The notes: generated by a model not told the origin, from the sequence alone. A stretch of DNA of 64,000 nucleotides from Roseobacter cerasinus (GCF_009811755.1 NZ_BLIV01000006.1:1-64000); one strand, 5' to 3'; shown: positions 10,322-19,571, counted from the first letter of the stretch. Numbers and translations are program-made.

Positions 10322-10346
10322 TTGTTCTCGAACCAATGGCGAACAA
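10322..10346. promoter_or_regulatory. GAAC-N7-GAAC element (LexA-box-like) inside a dyad
   Basis: GAAC at 10330-10333 and GAAC at 10341-10344 are separated by seven bases, which on the minus strand reads GTTC-N7-GTTC, the alphaproteobacterial LexA box form. The outer TTGTTC and GAACAA (10322-10327, 10341-10346) also make a 6-bp dyad with a 13-base spacer, so another regulator is equally possible. It lies between the divergent maeB and cupin genes. Confidence 0.35.
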
Positions 10347-10362
10347 GGATCGATCCCTCACA

Positions 10363-10392
10363 CTCCCCGGGATATTTCTGGCCAGAAGAAGC
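10363..10392 (+). repeat. Dispersed repeat family B, copy 2
   Basis: Reads CTCCCCGGGATATTTCTGG followed by CCAGAAGAAGC. Nearly identical to the reverse complement of 2296-2327. Intergenic, about 65 bases before the cupin gene. Confidence 0.65.
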
Positions 10393-10455
10393 GGGGGGTG
10401 TCTTGCCAAAGCGGGCGGCGGGGCGCAGGGTGCGGCGCAGATCTGAGGGGTGAGA

Positions 10456-11547
10456 ATGGGTGAGATCAGGGCTGAGGTGCTGTTGCCGACGCAGGAGTTG
10501 CGCGACGATATTCCGTTTTTCACGAAGGTCTTGGGGATGCGGATGGAGATGATCTACCCCGCCGATGATCCATCTGTGGCGGTGTTTTCTGGTCATGGGG
10601 TGCGGGTCCGTGTGGAGAAGGATGCGCAGGCATCGCCTGGGCTGCTGCGGCTGCTGGCGGAGGTTCCGGATGAGGTGGCCGCTGGGCAGCGTGACCTGGT
10701 GGCGCCGAATGGCACGCGGGTTGAAGTGCGGTCTTTGCATGAGCCTCTGATCATGCCGGAGACGGTGCACAGTTTTACCGTGCGGCGGCTGGCGGATCAG
10801 GCGCCGTGGATCATCGGGCGGGCGGGGATGCAGTATCGCGATCTGATCCCGGATCGGCTGGGCGGGTCGATCATCGCCAGCCACATTCGTATTCCCGATG
10901 GCGGGCCGGTGCCCGACATGGTGCACTATCATACGGTCGGGTTTCAGCTGATCTTCTGCTATCGCGGTTGGGTTGATCTGGTCTATGAGGACCAGGGGGA
11001 GCCGTTCCGGCTACATGCGGGCAATTGCGTGATCCAGCCGCCACAGATCCGCCATCGGGTGCTTTATGCCTCGGATAACATCGAGGTGATCGAGATCGGG
11101 GTGCCTGCGGAGCATGTCACCACCATTGATCATGACATGGAACTGCCCAACGGGCCTGCAAATCCCGACCGGGTGTTTCAGGGCCAGCGCTTTGTGCATC
11201 ACAGGGCGGATGAGGCGACGTGGGACGCGTTTCGTGTGCCGGGGTTTGTAAGCCGCGACACGACCATTGCTGCGCACACCGGCGATGTGGCGGCTGTGCA
11301 TGTGGTGCGACCTGACGGGACGGACAGCCCGTGGACGCAGCATGACGGTGACATTCTCTTCACCTTTGTGATGGAGGGGGGCCTGGTGCTGGAAGGTGAA
11401 GGGCGCGCGCCGCATGACCTAGCTGCGGGTGATGCTTTTGTGGTCCCGCCGGGCATGCCGGTGCGCTACACACCCACGACAGACAATCTGGAGCTGCTTG
11501 AAGTGGCGCTGCCCGGAGCGTTTCAAACGGTGGTTCTGCCTCGTTAG
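10456..11547 (+). CDS. Glyoxalase-like/bicupin fusion protein
   Basis: A 363-residue cytoplasmic protein. The N-terminal 80 residues look like half of a glyoxalase/VOC module (EVLLPTQELRDDIPFFTKVLGMRMEM split over two strands). Two cupin domains follow: one near residues 130-215 with HYHTVGFQLIFCYRGWVDLV and AGNCVIQPPQIRHR, and one near 265-355 with TQHDGDILFTFVMEGGL and AGDAFVVPPGMP. Metal-binding histidines are present in both cupins. The reaction is unknown; small-molecule or sugar-acid chemistry is typical of such folds. A GTG at 10450 is in frame, but the ATG at 10456 is better spaced from GAGGGG. Confidence 0.72.
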   Translation: MGEIRAEVLLPTQELRDDIPFFTKVLGMRMEMIYPADDPSVAVFSGHGVRVRVEKDAQASPGLLRLLAEVPDEVAAGQRDLVAPNGTRVEVRSLHEPLIMPETVHSFTVRRLADQAPWIIGRAGMQYRDLIPDRLGGSIIASHIRIPDGGPVPDMVHYHTVGFQLIFCYRGWVDLVYEDQGEPFRLHAGNCVIQPPQIRHRVLYASDNIEVIEIGVPAEHVTTIDHDMELPNGPANPDRVFQGQRFVHHRADEATWDAFRVPGFVSRDTTIAAHTGDVAAVHVVRPDGTDSPWTQHDGDILFTFVMEGGLVLEGEGRAPHDLAAGDAFVVPPGMPVRYTPTTDNLELLEVALPGAFQTVVLPR

Positions 11548-11676
11548 GCGACCCGGATGATGTCTGCCGCTGGCGCGCGGTTTTCAGCTTTGATCTGAAC
11601 TTTTGGGTCGACCTTGGGACTTGGCGGTGCGACGTGGTAAGCTCAAAGAAAAATGGTGCGATTGGACGGGGTGTCG

Positions 11677-12072
11677 ATGTCTGATGATCTGAGACAAGCG
11701 GCGGCAGCGGTGCGCGACAACGCCTACGCGCCGTATTCGAATTTCAAGGTGGGTGCGGCTTTGCGCGGCGCTTCGGGTGCGATCTATGCGGGCTGCAATG
11801 TGGAGAATGTGGCCTATCCTGAGGGCACCTGCGCCGAGGCAGGGGCGATTGCCGCGATGGTGGCTGCGGGCGAGTCGCGGCTGACCGAGGCCTATGTGAT
11901 TGCGGGCTCTCCCACTCCGGTCACGCCCTGCGGGGGCTGCCGACAGAAGCTGGCGGAGTTCGCAGATGGCGGGGCCCGCGTGACCATGGCGACCACCGGT
12001 GGGGTGGAGCAGGTGACAACCGTGGGTGACCTGCTGCCGGGCGTTTTCAACGCAGGGCATATGGATCTGTGA
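11677..12072 (+). CDS. cdd: Cytidine deaminase (tetrameric type)
   Basis: A 131-residue zinc enzyme deaminating cytidine and deoxycytidine. The zinc/catalytic motifs are CAE at 52-54 (Cys52, Glu54) and PCGGC with Cys85 and Cys88, the three-cysteine arrangement of the small homotetrameric class. The opening AYAPYSNFKVGAA is also typical. A start at 11653 is possible, but ATG 11677 gives the usual N-terminus and follows GGACGGGG. It overlaps deoA by GTGA and begins a four-gene salvage operon. Confidence 0.9.
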   Translation: MSDDLRQAAAAVRDNAYAPYSNFKVGAALRGASGAIYAGCNVENVAYPEGTCAEAGAIAAMVAAGESRLTEAYVIAGSPTPVTPCGGCRQKLAEFADGGARVTMATTGGVEQVTTVGDLLPGVFNAGHMDL

Positions 12073-13385
12073 GCGAGGTGACGGCCCGGAGCTTGCTGGC
12101 GCGGTTGCGCCATGGTGTGGAGCTTGAGGCCGCAGATGTGCAGTGGGCGGCGGCGGGCCTGGCCGATGGGCGCTTGAGCGACGCGCAGGCCGGTGCCTTT
12201 GCCATGGGGATTTGTCTGAACGGGCTGACCAAACCGACGCGCGTGGCGCTGACGCTGGCCATGCGGGACAGTGGCCAGGTTTTGTCCTGGGGGGTGGATG
12301 GGCCGGTGCTCGATAAGCACTCCACCGGGGGCATCGGGGACTGCGTGTCGCTGGTGCTGGCACCCGCGCTGGCGGCCTGCGGGGCCGTTGTGCCGATGAT
12401 ATCCGGTCGCGGCTTGGGCCATACAGGCGGGACATTGGACAAGCTTGAGGCGATCCCGGGTTTGGCCACCCGGTTGGACGAGAGCCGGTTTCGCGACGTT
12501 GTGGGGCAGGCCGGGTGTGCCATCGTCAGCGCCACCTCGGATATCGCCCCTGCGGACAAGCGGCTTTATGCGGTGCGGGATGTAACCTCGACCGTGGACA
12601 GCCTCGATCTGATCACCGCCTCCATCCTGTCGAAGAAGCTGGCAGCCGGTCTTCACGGGCTGGTGCTGGACGTGAAAACCGGCAGTGGTGCCTTCATGAA
12701 GGATATGGCCTCCGCACGGGCCCTCGCCACGGCGCTGGTGGAGACCGCCAATGCCGCTGGCTGCAAGACCACGGCGGTGATCAGTGATATGAACCAACCG
12801 CTTGCGCCGAGCGTCGGCAACGCGCTGGAGGTGGCCGAGGCCATGCGCGTGCTGGCCGGGGAAGCGCAGGGTGCGCTTTTTGACATTTCGGTTGCGCTTG
12901 GGGGGCAGCTTTTGGCTGGGTCCGAGCTGGCTACGGATGCGCAGGAGGGATCCCGCAGGATCGAAGCGGCCATCCAGGATGGGCGCGCGGCGGAGCGTTT
13001 TGGCCGGATGATTGCAGCGATGGGCGGGCCGGTGCGCTTTGTGGAGAATTGGGGGCGGTTCCTGCCAGAGGCGCCAGTCATTTGCGAAGTGAAAGCAACC
13101 GAGGCAGGCTACGTGACGGCCATTGATGGTGAGGCTTTGGGTCTTGCAGTGGTCCGGCTGGGCGGCGGGCGCATGGTCGAGACCGACAAGATAAACCCCG
13201 CCGTCGGGCTGGGCGAGGTGGTTCGGCTTGGTGCAAAGGTGGCGGCGGGGCAGCCTCTGGCTGTGGTGCATGCGGCCCGGTCCGATGCGGCGGATCAGGC
13301 TGCTGCAATCGTGCGTTCAGCGGTCACTGTCCGGCCGGAGATGGGCGTACAGGTGCCGGACCTGATCTTGGAAAGGGTGGGGTGA
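12069..13385 (+). CDS. deoA: Thymidine phosphorylase
   Basis: A 438-residue enzyme that phosphorolyses thymidine or deoxyuridine to the base and 2-deoxyribose 1-phosphate. The family signature region around KHSTGGIGDCVSLVLAP, the glycine-rich SGRGLGHTGGTLDKLE and DVKTGSGAFMKD are all present; the C-terminal domain is complete. It begins with GTG overlapping the cdd stop and ends against deoB. In the operon it feeds deoxyribose 1-phosphate to DeoB. Confidence 0.93.
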   Translation: MSEVTARSLLARLRHGVELEAADVQWAAAGLADGRLSDAQAGAFAMGICLNGLTKPTRVALTLAMRDSGQVLSWGVDGPVLDKHSTGGIGDCVSLVLAPALAACGAVVPMISGRGLGHTGGTLDKLEAIPGLATRLDESRFRDVVGQAGCAIVSATSDIAPADKRLYAVRDVTSTVDSLDLITASILSKKLAAGLHGLVLDVKTGSGAFMKDMASARALATALVETANAAGCKTTAVISDMNQPLAPSVGNALEVAEAMRVLAGEAQGALFDISVALGGQLLAGSELATDAQEGSRRIEAAIQDGRAAERFGRMIAAMGGPVRFVENWGRFLPEAPVICEVKATEAGYVTAIDGEALGLAVVRLGGGRMVETDKINPAVGLGEVVRLGAKVAAGQPLAVVHAARSDAADQAAAIVRSAVTVRPEMGVQVPDLILERVG

Positions 13386-14581
13386 TGGCGCGCGCATTTC
13401 TTGTGGTGATGGATTCGGTTGGTATTGGCGGGGCACCTGACGCTCATATGTACTTCAACGGCGATGTGTCCGATGAGGGCGCAAACACAGTGGCCCATAT
13501 TGCGCGGGCCTGTGCCCAGGGGCAGGCTGCAGAGGGCCGCGTCGGGCCGCTTCGGCTGCCAACGCTGGATGCGTTGGGGTTGGGGCGTGCGGTGCAGCTT
13601 GCCAGCGGTCAGTTCGCGCTGGGTCTAGGGCAGGAACCCTTGGGGGCCTGGGGCGTTGCGACGGAGGTCTCCAAAGGCAAGGACACGCCGTCGGGGCACT
13701 GGGAATTGGCGGGCGTGCCCGTCCCTTGGGACTGGCACTACTTTCCCAGGCAAGAGCCTGCGTTCCCGGCGGATCTGACAACGCTGGTGGCCGATCTGGC
13801 GGGAACGGATGGTATTCTTGGCAATTGTCATGCCTCCGGGACGAATATCATCGATGCGCTCGGCGCAGAACACATCGTGACAGGCAAACCCATCTGCTAC
13901 ACCTCTGCAGATTCGGTCTTTCAGATCGCCGCGCATGAGCAGACATTCGGGCTTCAGAAATTGATGTCTCTGTGTGAGGCGCTTGCGCCGCGGCTGCACC
14001 ACATGCGGGTCGGTCGTGTGATCGCGCGGCCCTTTGTCGGCAAACCTGAAAGCAAATTCGAGAGAACATCCAACCGGCGCGATTTTGCCATGTCGCCGCC
14101 GCGTCCGATCCTGACCAACTGGGTGCAGGACGCCGGGCAGACTGTCTATGGCGTTGGCAAGATTGGCGATATCTTTTCGATGCAGGGCATCGATCATATC
14201 CGCAAGGGGCCGGACAGGATGTTGATGGACCATCTCGCCAATCTCGTTGACACTGCCGAAGATGGCAGTCTGACATTCGCCAATTTCGTCGAGTTCGACA
14301 GTCTCTATGGTCACCGGCGGGACGTGTCGGGTTATGCGCGCGCGCTGGAGTGGTTTGATGGGCAGATCGGCAAGCTGATCCGGCGTCTGCGCAGGGACGA
14401 TATTCTGGTGTTGACAGCGGATCACGGCAATGACCCGACCTGGGTAGGCGCGGATCACACGCGTGAGCGCGTGCCGGTTCTGATTGCGGGGATCGGTCCG
14501 CAGGCCCTGGGCCATATGGGGTTTCAGGACGTCGCCGCCATCGTCGCCCGTCATCTGGGCGTTCCGGTTCCTGCTGGATAA
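13385..14581 (+). CDS. deoB: Phosphopentomutase
   Basis: A 398-residue alkaline-phosphatase-fold enzyme that converts (deoxy)ribose 1-phosphate to the 5-phosphate. Metal-site residues are visible in LVVMDSVGIGG near the N-terminus, DTPSGHWE, and ADHGNDPTW with ADHTRERVP near the C-terminus. The ATG at 13385 shares a base with the deoA stop; a GTG one codon earlier is an alternative. Third gene of the salvage operon. Confidence 0.93.
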   Translation: MARAFLVVMDSVGIGGAPDAHMYFNGDVSDEGANTVAHIARACAQGQAAEGRVGPLRLPTLDALGLGRAVQLASGQFALGLGQEPLGAWGVATEVSKGKDTPSGHWELAGVPVPWDWHYFPRQEPAFPADLTTLVADLAGTDGILGNCHASGTNIIDALGAEHIVTGKPICYTSADSVFQIAAHEQTFGLQKLMSLCEALAPRLHHMRVGRVIARPFVGKPESKFERTSNRRDFAMSPPRPILTNWVQDAGQTVYGVGKIGDIFSMQGIDHIRKGPDRMLMDHLANLVDTAEDGSLTFANFVEFDSLYGHRRDVSGYARALEWFDGQIGKLIRRLRRDDILVLTADHGNDPTWVGADHTRERVPVLIAGIGPQALGHMGFQDVAAIVARHLGVPVPAG

Positions 14582-14697
14582 GTCGACAGGGCGCGGCATC
14601 GCCTCGAGAGCGAGATGCGTGCAAAAAACCACCGGCAGGCATTCCAAAGCGGCTTCAACCGCCCTAAACCGGACCAAAGATCATCAAAAGGTAGCCC

Positions 14698-15330
14698 ATG
14701 TCCGACCATCTGACCGTCGTAGATCACCCGCTTGTGCAGCACAAACTGACCATCATGCGCGACAAGGAAACGCCGACAGCCGTTTTTCGCCAGTTGCTGC
14801 GCGAGATCAGCCAGCTTCTGGCCTATGAGGTCACGCGCGGCCTGCCGATGACCACCAAGCGTATCGCGACACCGATGCAGTCGATGGATGCACCGACACT
14901 CGATGGCAAGAAACTGGCGCTTATCTCGATCCTGCGGGCGGGCAACGGGCTTCTGGACGGTGTGCTGGAGCTTATCCCCTCGGCGCGGGTCGGGTTTGTC
15001 GGCCTCTACCGGGATGAAGAGACACTGCAGCCGGTGCAATACTATTTCAAAGTGCCCGAAGGCCTGGATGACCGCCTGGTGATTGCGGTCGATCCCATGC
15101 TCGCCACGGGCAATTCCTCGGTCGCGGCCATTGATCTGCTCAAGAAAGCGGGGGCGACGAACATCCGCTTTCTTTGCCTGCTGGCCGCGCCTGAGGGCAT
15201 TCGCCGCATGGAAGAGGCACATCCCGATGTGCCGATTGTCACGGCGGCTGTTGACGAAAAGCTGAACGACATCGGCTATATCGTTCCGGGCCTCGGGGAT
15301 GCGGGTGACCGGATGTTCGGCACCAAGTGA
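14698..15330 (+). CDS. upp: Uracil phosphoribosyltransferase
   Basis: A 210-residue enzyme making UMP from uracil and PRPP. The opening [19 protein letters not shown], the segment [14 protein letters not shown] and the PRPP-binding loop [11 protein letters not shown] are in canonical positions, and the C-terminus ([17 protein letters not shown]) is typical. It closes the cdd-deoA-deoB-upp block after a 116-base gap, so it may also have its own promoter. Together these genes recover bases and pentose from nucleosides. Confidence 0.95.
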   Translation: MSDHLTVVDHPLVQHKLTIMRDKETPTAVFRQLLREISQLLAYEVTRGLPMTTKRIATPMQSMDAPTLDGKKLALISILRAGNGLLDGVLELIPSARVGFVGLYRDEETLQPVQYYFKVPEGLDDRLVIAVDPMLATGNSSVAAIDLLKKAGATNIRFLCLLAAPEGIRRMEEAHPDVPIVTAAVDEKLNDIGYIVPGLGDAGDRMFGTK

Positions 15331-15416
15331 GCCTTGGGCCGGGCGCCCGTCCTCCTTGCTTTGTGCATGGTCCTGAGGCAACGTCGCCGGACAGGACCGC
15401 AAAGGATGTGATCATC

Positions 15417-16010
15417 GTGAAATCATATGCCGTTCTTTTGGCCGCGTTTTGCGGTCTTGTGTCCGGGCCAACCTGGGCGCAAGGCACCCTTGGCCCGCGT
15501 GAGCGCCCGCCTGAAAGTTTCCAGGGTCTGCAATATGTGGACAGCGCCGGCTGTGCCTTTATCCGGGCCGGTCAGCCGGGTGCGGTGCGCTGGGTGCCGC
15601 GCGTCACGCGGGATCGCAGGCTTGTCTGCGGTCTGGAGCCGACGTTTTCTGGGGCTGTTGCACCCGCGCCGGTGCCTCAACCGCGCGATGTGCTGGTGCT
15701 CACCCCCGCTGCCAGACCGTTGGTGCCCGATGATGCTGTGGCGCCGCGCAGGGCTGCAACGGCACCGGTGGGCACGGTTGTCACGCAGGGCAATGCGCAG
15801 TCGAAGGGCGTGTCTCGGACCACCCGCGTTTTGCCAAAACACCTCTATGAGAGCCGTCGCAACGAGCAGCAGTTTGAAGTGCCCGAAGGCTATCGCAGTG
15901 CCTGGCAGGATGACCGGCTAAACCCGCGCCGGGCCGAGCAAACCCTGGGCGGTGCTGCCCGGATGGATGATGTCTGGACGCGGACAACGCCGCGCCGCCC
16001 GCAGAACTGA
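15417..16010 (+). CDS. Exported protein of unknown function
   Basis: About 197 residues from a GTG start with a signal sequence ([22 protein letters not shown]). After cleavage there is a short segment with two cysteines ([18 protein letters not shown] and RLVCGLEP), then a long Pro/Ala/Arg-rich low-complexity linker and a basic C-terminus. It looks like a periplasmic or cell-wall-associated protein, but I recognise no domain. An upstream frame to 15327 overlaps upp by 4 bases; the GTG at 15417 is chosen because it starts the signal peptide and follows AAAGGATG. Confidence 0.6.
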   Translation: MKSYAVLLAAFCGLVSGPTWAQGTLGPRERPPESFQGLQYVDSAGCAFIRAGQPGAVRWVPRVTRDRRLVCGLEPTFSGAVAPAPVPQPRDVLVLTPAARPLVPDDAVAPRRAATAPVGTVVTQGNAQSKGVSRTTRVLPKHLYESRRNEQQFEVPEGYRSAWQDDRLNPRRAEQTLGGAARMDDVWTRTTPRRPQN

Positions 16011-16032
16011 GCCTGTTCGCGCGGCTCTGTGG

Positions 16033-17049
16033 TCAGGTGCCACCGCAGATTGCCTGCAATCGCAGCCAATCGGCATCATTCAGCAGACGTCGCGGTGGCT
16101 GCCCCCGCATCGGGTCCGCTTCGATCAGCGGTAGAACGGTCTCGCCGGTGATATCACGGGCGTAGGCGTAAGGCGTGCTGCGCAGCTCCGCCGCCGCAAA
16201 GACGGGCAAGAGCGTGTCCGGATCAGGTGGCGCGGGAGGCTGCGTGAGCAGATGTTCCGCATAGCGGTCCAGGATCTCCGGATCCAGCGTCCCAGTGGTC
16301 AGAAGCTGAAAGCTGGCCCAGCTGCCGCTCCTGCGCAGCAAATCTCGCAGCGGGTCATTCTGTCGGGAGAGGCTGTGCTCCACCACCGCAAACCCCGCGA
16401 CCACGTCTGGCTCCTCGAAATCCTCCACCAGAGCACGGTTCAGCAGGATATGTCCGCCGGGCAGATGCAGGCTGGTCCGGCTCACGCCGGGAAGAATGCT
16501 GATGCGGTCCACGCTGAGCCGTGCGCGCAAGGTGCTCAGCGCGCGTTGGCCTGCAGCCTCGTCACAGGCAGGGCCGGTCATGCGCGTGATCCGCTGTAGC
16601 AGCGCGTCGCCAATCTCCACGCGCTTGACCTGCGGCACGACGGCAACGCTGTGATCGGTCAGGGCTTTTGGAACCCAGAACAGCGCACCTGCTAAAACAA
16701 CACAGGCAGAGAGCGCCATGCCCAGCCAACGCAGACGCCCCGGTCGGGGCCGGGTCCGCTCGACGGCGCGGCGCAGCGTCTCGATGGCCTCGATCATCTG
16801 CGCCTCATCCTTTGCCAGCTCCAAGGTCTCGCCAAGATCACCGTCGGGGAAATAGATCGCAGGTCGCTCGCCGGGGTTGGCGCGCTGCACGGCTGCCAGT
16901 GACCAATGCGTCAGAGGCCGGTCCTGCATGTCGGTGATGACCAAGGTGGCATCTCCAATGGAAACAACCACCTCGCGCCGCTGATCGTCGGGCGTGGGGC
17001 GCCACAGACCGCTGGCTTCCAGCCGCGCGTATTTTTTCAGGGCTGTCAT
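16033..17049 (-). CDS. Single-pass membrane protein, degenerate M48-like domain
   Basis: A 338-residue protein with a cytoplasmic N-terminal part (1-105), one transmembrane helix at about 108-127 and an extracytoplasmic C-terminal part. The latter contains PGGHILLNRALVEDF followed by EEPDVVAGFAVVEHSL (about 197-226), which resembles the M48 metallopeptidase helix region but lacks an HExxH motif, so peptidase activity is doubtful. Two cysteines (Cys162, near the C-terminus CGGT) might pair. The start at 17049 begins MTALKKYARL. No partner gene is obvious. Confidence 0.6.
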   Translation of the reverse strand: MTALKKYARLEASGLWRPTPDDQRREVVVSIGDATLVITDMQDRPLTHWSLAAVQRANPGERPAIYFPDGDLGETLELAKDEAQMIEAIETLRRAVERTRPRPGRLRWLGMALSACVVLAGALFWVPKALTDHSVAVVPQVKRVEIGDALLQRITRMTGPACDEAAGQRALSTLRARLSVDRISILPGVSRTSLHLPGGHILLNRALVEDFEEPDVVAGFAVVEHSLSRQNDPLRDLLRRSGSWASFQLLTTGTLDPEILDRYAEHLLTQPPAPPDPDTLLPVFAAAELRSTPYAYARDITGETVLPLIEADPMRGQPPRRLLNDADWLRLQAICGGT

Positions 17050-17113
17050 GATGGGGCGACGCTGCTCGTTTTGGCTTTGCCCCAACCTATCATTGGCGTG
17101 GCAACCCGGGCAA

Positions 17114-17151
17114 CCGGCAGGTGCGGTGGGCTTTCAGGCCACCGCCTTTGG
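17114..17151 (-). repeat. REP-like repeat family A, copy 1
   Basis: Contains GGCAGGTGCGGTGGGCTTTC followed by AGGCCACCGCC; the core GGTGGGCTTTCAGGCCACC forms an imperfect hairpin. Lies directly after the stop of the acyl-CoA synthetase gene. Six other loci in the window carry the same sequence. Confidence 0.75.
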
Positions 17152-18783
17152 TCATCCCATCTCGCGCGCCCGTTTGCGCAGCTCGAACTTCTGGATCTTG
17201 CCCGTCGATGTTTTGGGCAACTCGTCAAAGACCACATGTTTCGGTGTCTTGAACCCTGCAAGCGTCTGGCGCGCAAAGGCGATCAATGCCGGCGCATCAG
17301 GCTCCGCGCCCGGCTTCAACTCGACAAAGGCGCAGGGCACTTCCCCCCATTTCTCATCCGGCTTCGCCACCACCGCAGCCAGCAGCACATCCTCATGCCC
17401 CATCAGAACGCCCTCCACCTCAACGGATGAGATATTCTCTCCGCCCGAGATGATGATGTCCTTGGCGCGGTCGGCGATCTGCATATAGCCGTCGGGATGC
17501 TGCACCGCGATGTCACCGGAATGGAAGTAGCCACCCTCAAAAGCCTCCTGCGTCGCCTGCGGGTTCTTGAAATATCCCTTCATGACGGAATTGCCCCGGA
17601 TCATGATCTCGCCTTGTGCGCAACCGTCTTTCGGCACCTGCGCCATCTCCGCATCCAGAACGGTGATGTCTTCCATCATCGGGAAGGCCACGCCCTGGCG
17701 CGCCTTGATCGCAGCGCGCTCCGGGCCCTGCAGGTCGTCCCACTCCGCGTCGCGCCACAGGCATTCGGTCACATGCCCATAGGTTTCGGTCAGCCCGTAA
17801 ACCTGCGTGACGTTGAACCCCAACTCCTCAGTCTTGGCAAGCGTGGCAGGGGCTGGAGGGGCCCCGGCAGTGAAGACCTGCACCTCATGATCGAAGTGGC
17901 GACGCGCGTCCTCGGGCGCGTTTACCAGCATATTCAGCACGATGGGCGCCCCGCCCATATGTGTCACTTTTTCTTCTGCTACGGCTCCGAAGATCGCGGA
18001 CGCGCTTATGTCCCGACAGCAGACAAGGGTCCCACCCAATAGCGGCATCATCCAAGTGTGGTTCCAGCCGTTGCAGTGAAACAGTGGCACGATGGTAAGA
18101 TACACCGGGTGCAGCACCATACGCCAGCTGACCACCGTCCCCATGGTCATCAGGTAGGCCCCGCGATGATGATAGACGACGCCCTTCGGCCGCCCGGTGG
18201 TGCCAGATGTGTAGTTCAGCGCGAGGCCCTCCCACTCATCCTGCGGCAGGACCCAGTGAAAACCCGGATCCCCCCCCGCCAACATCTCTTCGTAAGTGTC
18301 ATGTCGTCCCGATGCCGGATAGTCCGCCAGTACGTCCGGCACCTCGATCAGCTTGGGCGTGGGCCCTTCCATCCGGGCGAAGGCTGCCTCTGCAAGCTCA
18401 AGGAACTGGCTGTCCACCAGCACGATCTTCGCCTCACCGTGATCTAAGATGTAGGCCACAGTATCCACATCCAGCCGGGTGTTGATCGTGTTCAGCACCG
18501 CACCGCAAGCTGGTACGCCAAAGCTCGCCTCTATCTGCGCGGGCACATTGGGCAGCAGCGTGGCCACCACATCGCCCGGTGCAACGCCCAGCCCGGCGAG
18601 TGCAGAGGCGAGACGGGTACAGCGCGCGTGATACTGCGCATAGGTGACCCGATGCCTGCCGTAGATCACGGCCGGGTGCTCGGCAAACACATGCGCCGCG
18701 CGCGTCAGATGTGATAGTGGGGTGAGAGGCACATAGTTCGCGGCGCATTTCTCCAGCCCGCTCTCATCGCTCATCCAGCCCAT
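17152..18783 (-). CDS. Acyl-CoA synthetase (AMP-forming)
   Basis: A 543-residue adenylate-forming ligase. The P-loop-like YTSGTTGRPKG, the substrate-pocket segment VPLFHCNGWNHTW, the A5 motif VYGLTETYGH, GDIAVQHPDGY and the catalytic-lysine motif PKTSTGKIQKFELR are all present. The opening MGWMSDESGLEKCAANYVPL is shared by medium/short-chain acyl-CoA synthetases in this group. The exact acid is not predictable; fatty or aromatic acids are possible, and the nearby beta-oxidation island suits a fatty acid. Start at 18783. Confidence 0.85.
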   Translation of the reverse strand: MGWMSDESGLEKCAANYVPLTPLSHLTRAAHVFAEHPAVIYGRHRVTYAQYHARCTRLASALAGLGVAPGDVVATLLPNVPAQIEASFGVPACGAVLNTINTRLDVDTVAYILDHGEAKIVLVDSQFLELAEAAFARMEGPTPKLIEVPDVLADYPASGRHDTYEEMLAGGDPGFHWVLPQDEWEGLALNYTSGTTGRPKGVVYHHRGAYLMTMGTVVSWRMVLHPVYLTIVPLFHCNGWNHTWMMPLLGGTLVCCRDISASAIFGAVAEEKVTHMGGAPIVLNMLVNAPEDARRHFDHEVQVFTAGAPPAPATLAKTEELGFNVTQVYGLTETYGHVTECLWRDAEWDDLQGPERAAIKARQGVAFPMMEDITVLDAEMAQVPKDGCAQGEIMIRGNSVMKGYFKNPQATQEAFEGGYFHSGDIAVQHPDGYMQIADRAKDIIISGGENISSVEVEGVLMGHEDVLLAAVVAKPDEKWGEVPCAFVELKPGAEPDAPALIAFARQTLAGFKTPKHVVFDELPKTSTGKIQKFELRKRAREMG

Positions 18784-18920
18784 GTATGTCCTCCCCTTTG
18801 CCCCTGGCACGCGCCCTGCGGTCCGGCTATCAGGATATTGGTCGTCCCAGATCTGGAAAGTCAATTGTCTTACATTTGCAAACAGCACTTCAAGGCCGGT
18901 CTTTCCGGCAGGAGGTGCCG

Positions 18921-19571
18921 GTGATCATCTCACCTGGACGCCGGTACATTTTCGTACATATCCCGAAAACGGGCGGCACATCGCTGGCTACGGCGCTTGA
19001 GGCGCGCGCGATGAAAGAGGACATTTTGATTGGTGACACGCCCAAGGCCCGCCGCCGCAAAGCGCGCCTCGCGCATCTCAACGCCCGAGGGCGTCTGTGG
19101 AAACATGCAACTCTGGCGGACATAGATGGGGTGCTGACACCGGAAGATATTGGCGCAATGTTCACCTTTACGCTGATCCGCAATCCGTGGGACCGGGTCG
19201 TGAGCTACTATCACTGGCTGAAGGTGCAAAGCTTTGACCACCCGGCGGTCGCTCTGGCGCGAGACTATGACTTCAAGAGGTTTTTGCAGGAGCCCGTTGT
19301 GCAACAAAGCTTGCAGGCGAGTCCCGCGCGCAGCTACATGCAGGACATAGAGGGCGTCGAGCGCTGCAACCTCTATATTCGCTTGGAAGCCTTTGAACGT
19401 GATGCCGCCCCGCTGTGGGATCACCTCGGCTTCACACTCTCCTTGCCCCATGTGAACCGCTCGGAGCGCCCGCCACAATACGCCAAGGCCTATGATGCAC
19501 AGAGCCGCGATCTTGTCGCACGGCTCTGCGCGGAGGACATCGCGCGGTTTGGCTATGTATTCGGGCATTAG
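18921..19571 (+). CDS. Sulfotransferase family protein
   Basis: A 216-residue protein with the 5'-phosphosulfate loop HIPKTGGTS (residues 13-21) and the 3'-phosphate motif RNPWDRVVSYY (87-97), the two PAPS-binding signatures of membrane or carbohydrate-type sulfotransferases. It has no obvious anchor, so it may act on surface polysaccharide precursors in the cytoplasm. The GTG at 18921 follows an excellent GGCAGGAGG site; the frame extends farther upstream but without family sequence. It is divergent from the acyl-CoA synthetase and flanked downstream by a repeat doublet. Confidence 0.8.
   Translation: MIISPGRRYIFVHIPKTGGTSLATALEARAMKEDILIGDTPKARRRKARLAHLNARGRLWKHATLADIDGVLTPEDIGAMFTFTLIRNPWDRVVSYYHWLKVQSFDHPAVALARDYDFKRFLQEPVVQQSLQASPARSYMQDIEGVERCNLYIRLEAFERDAAPLWDHLGFTLSLPHVNRSERPPQYAKAYDAQSRDLVARLCAEDIARFGYVFGH

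Noticed and set aside
11892-13271. A 459-codon minus-strand frame opposite deoA
   Set aside because: Low-complexity His/Arg/Gln composition typical of an antisense shadow; deoA is unambiguous.
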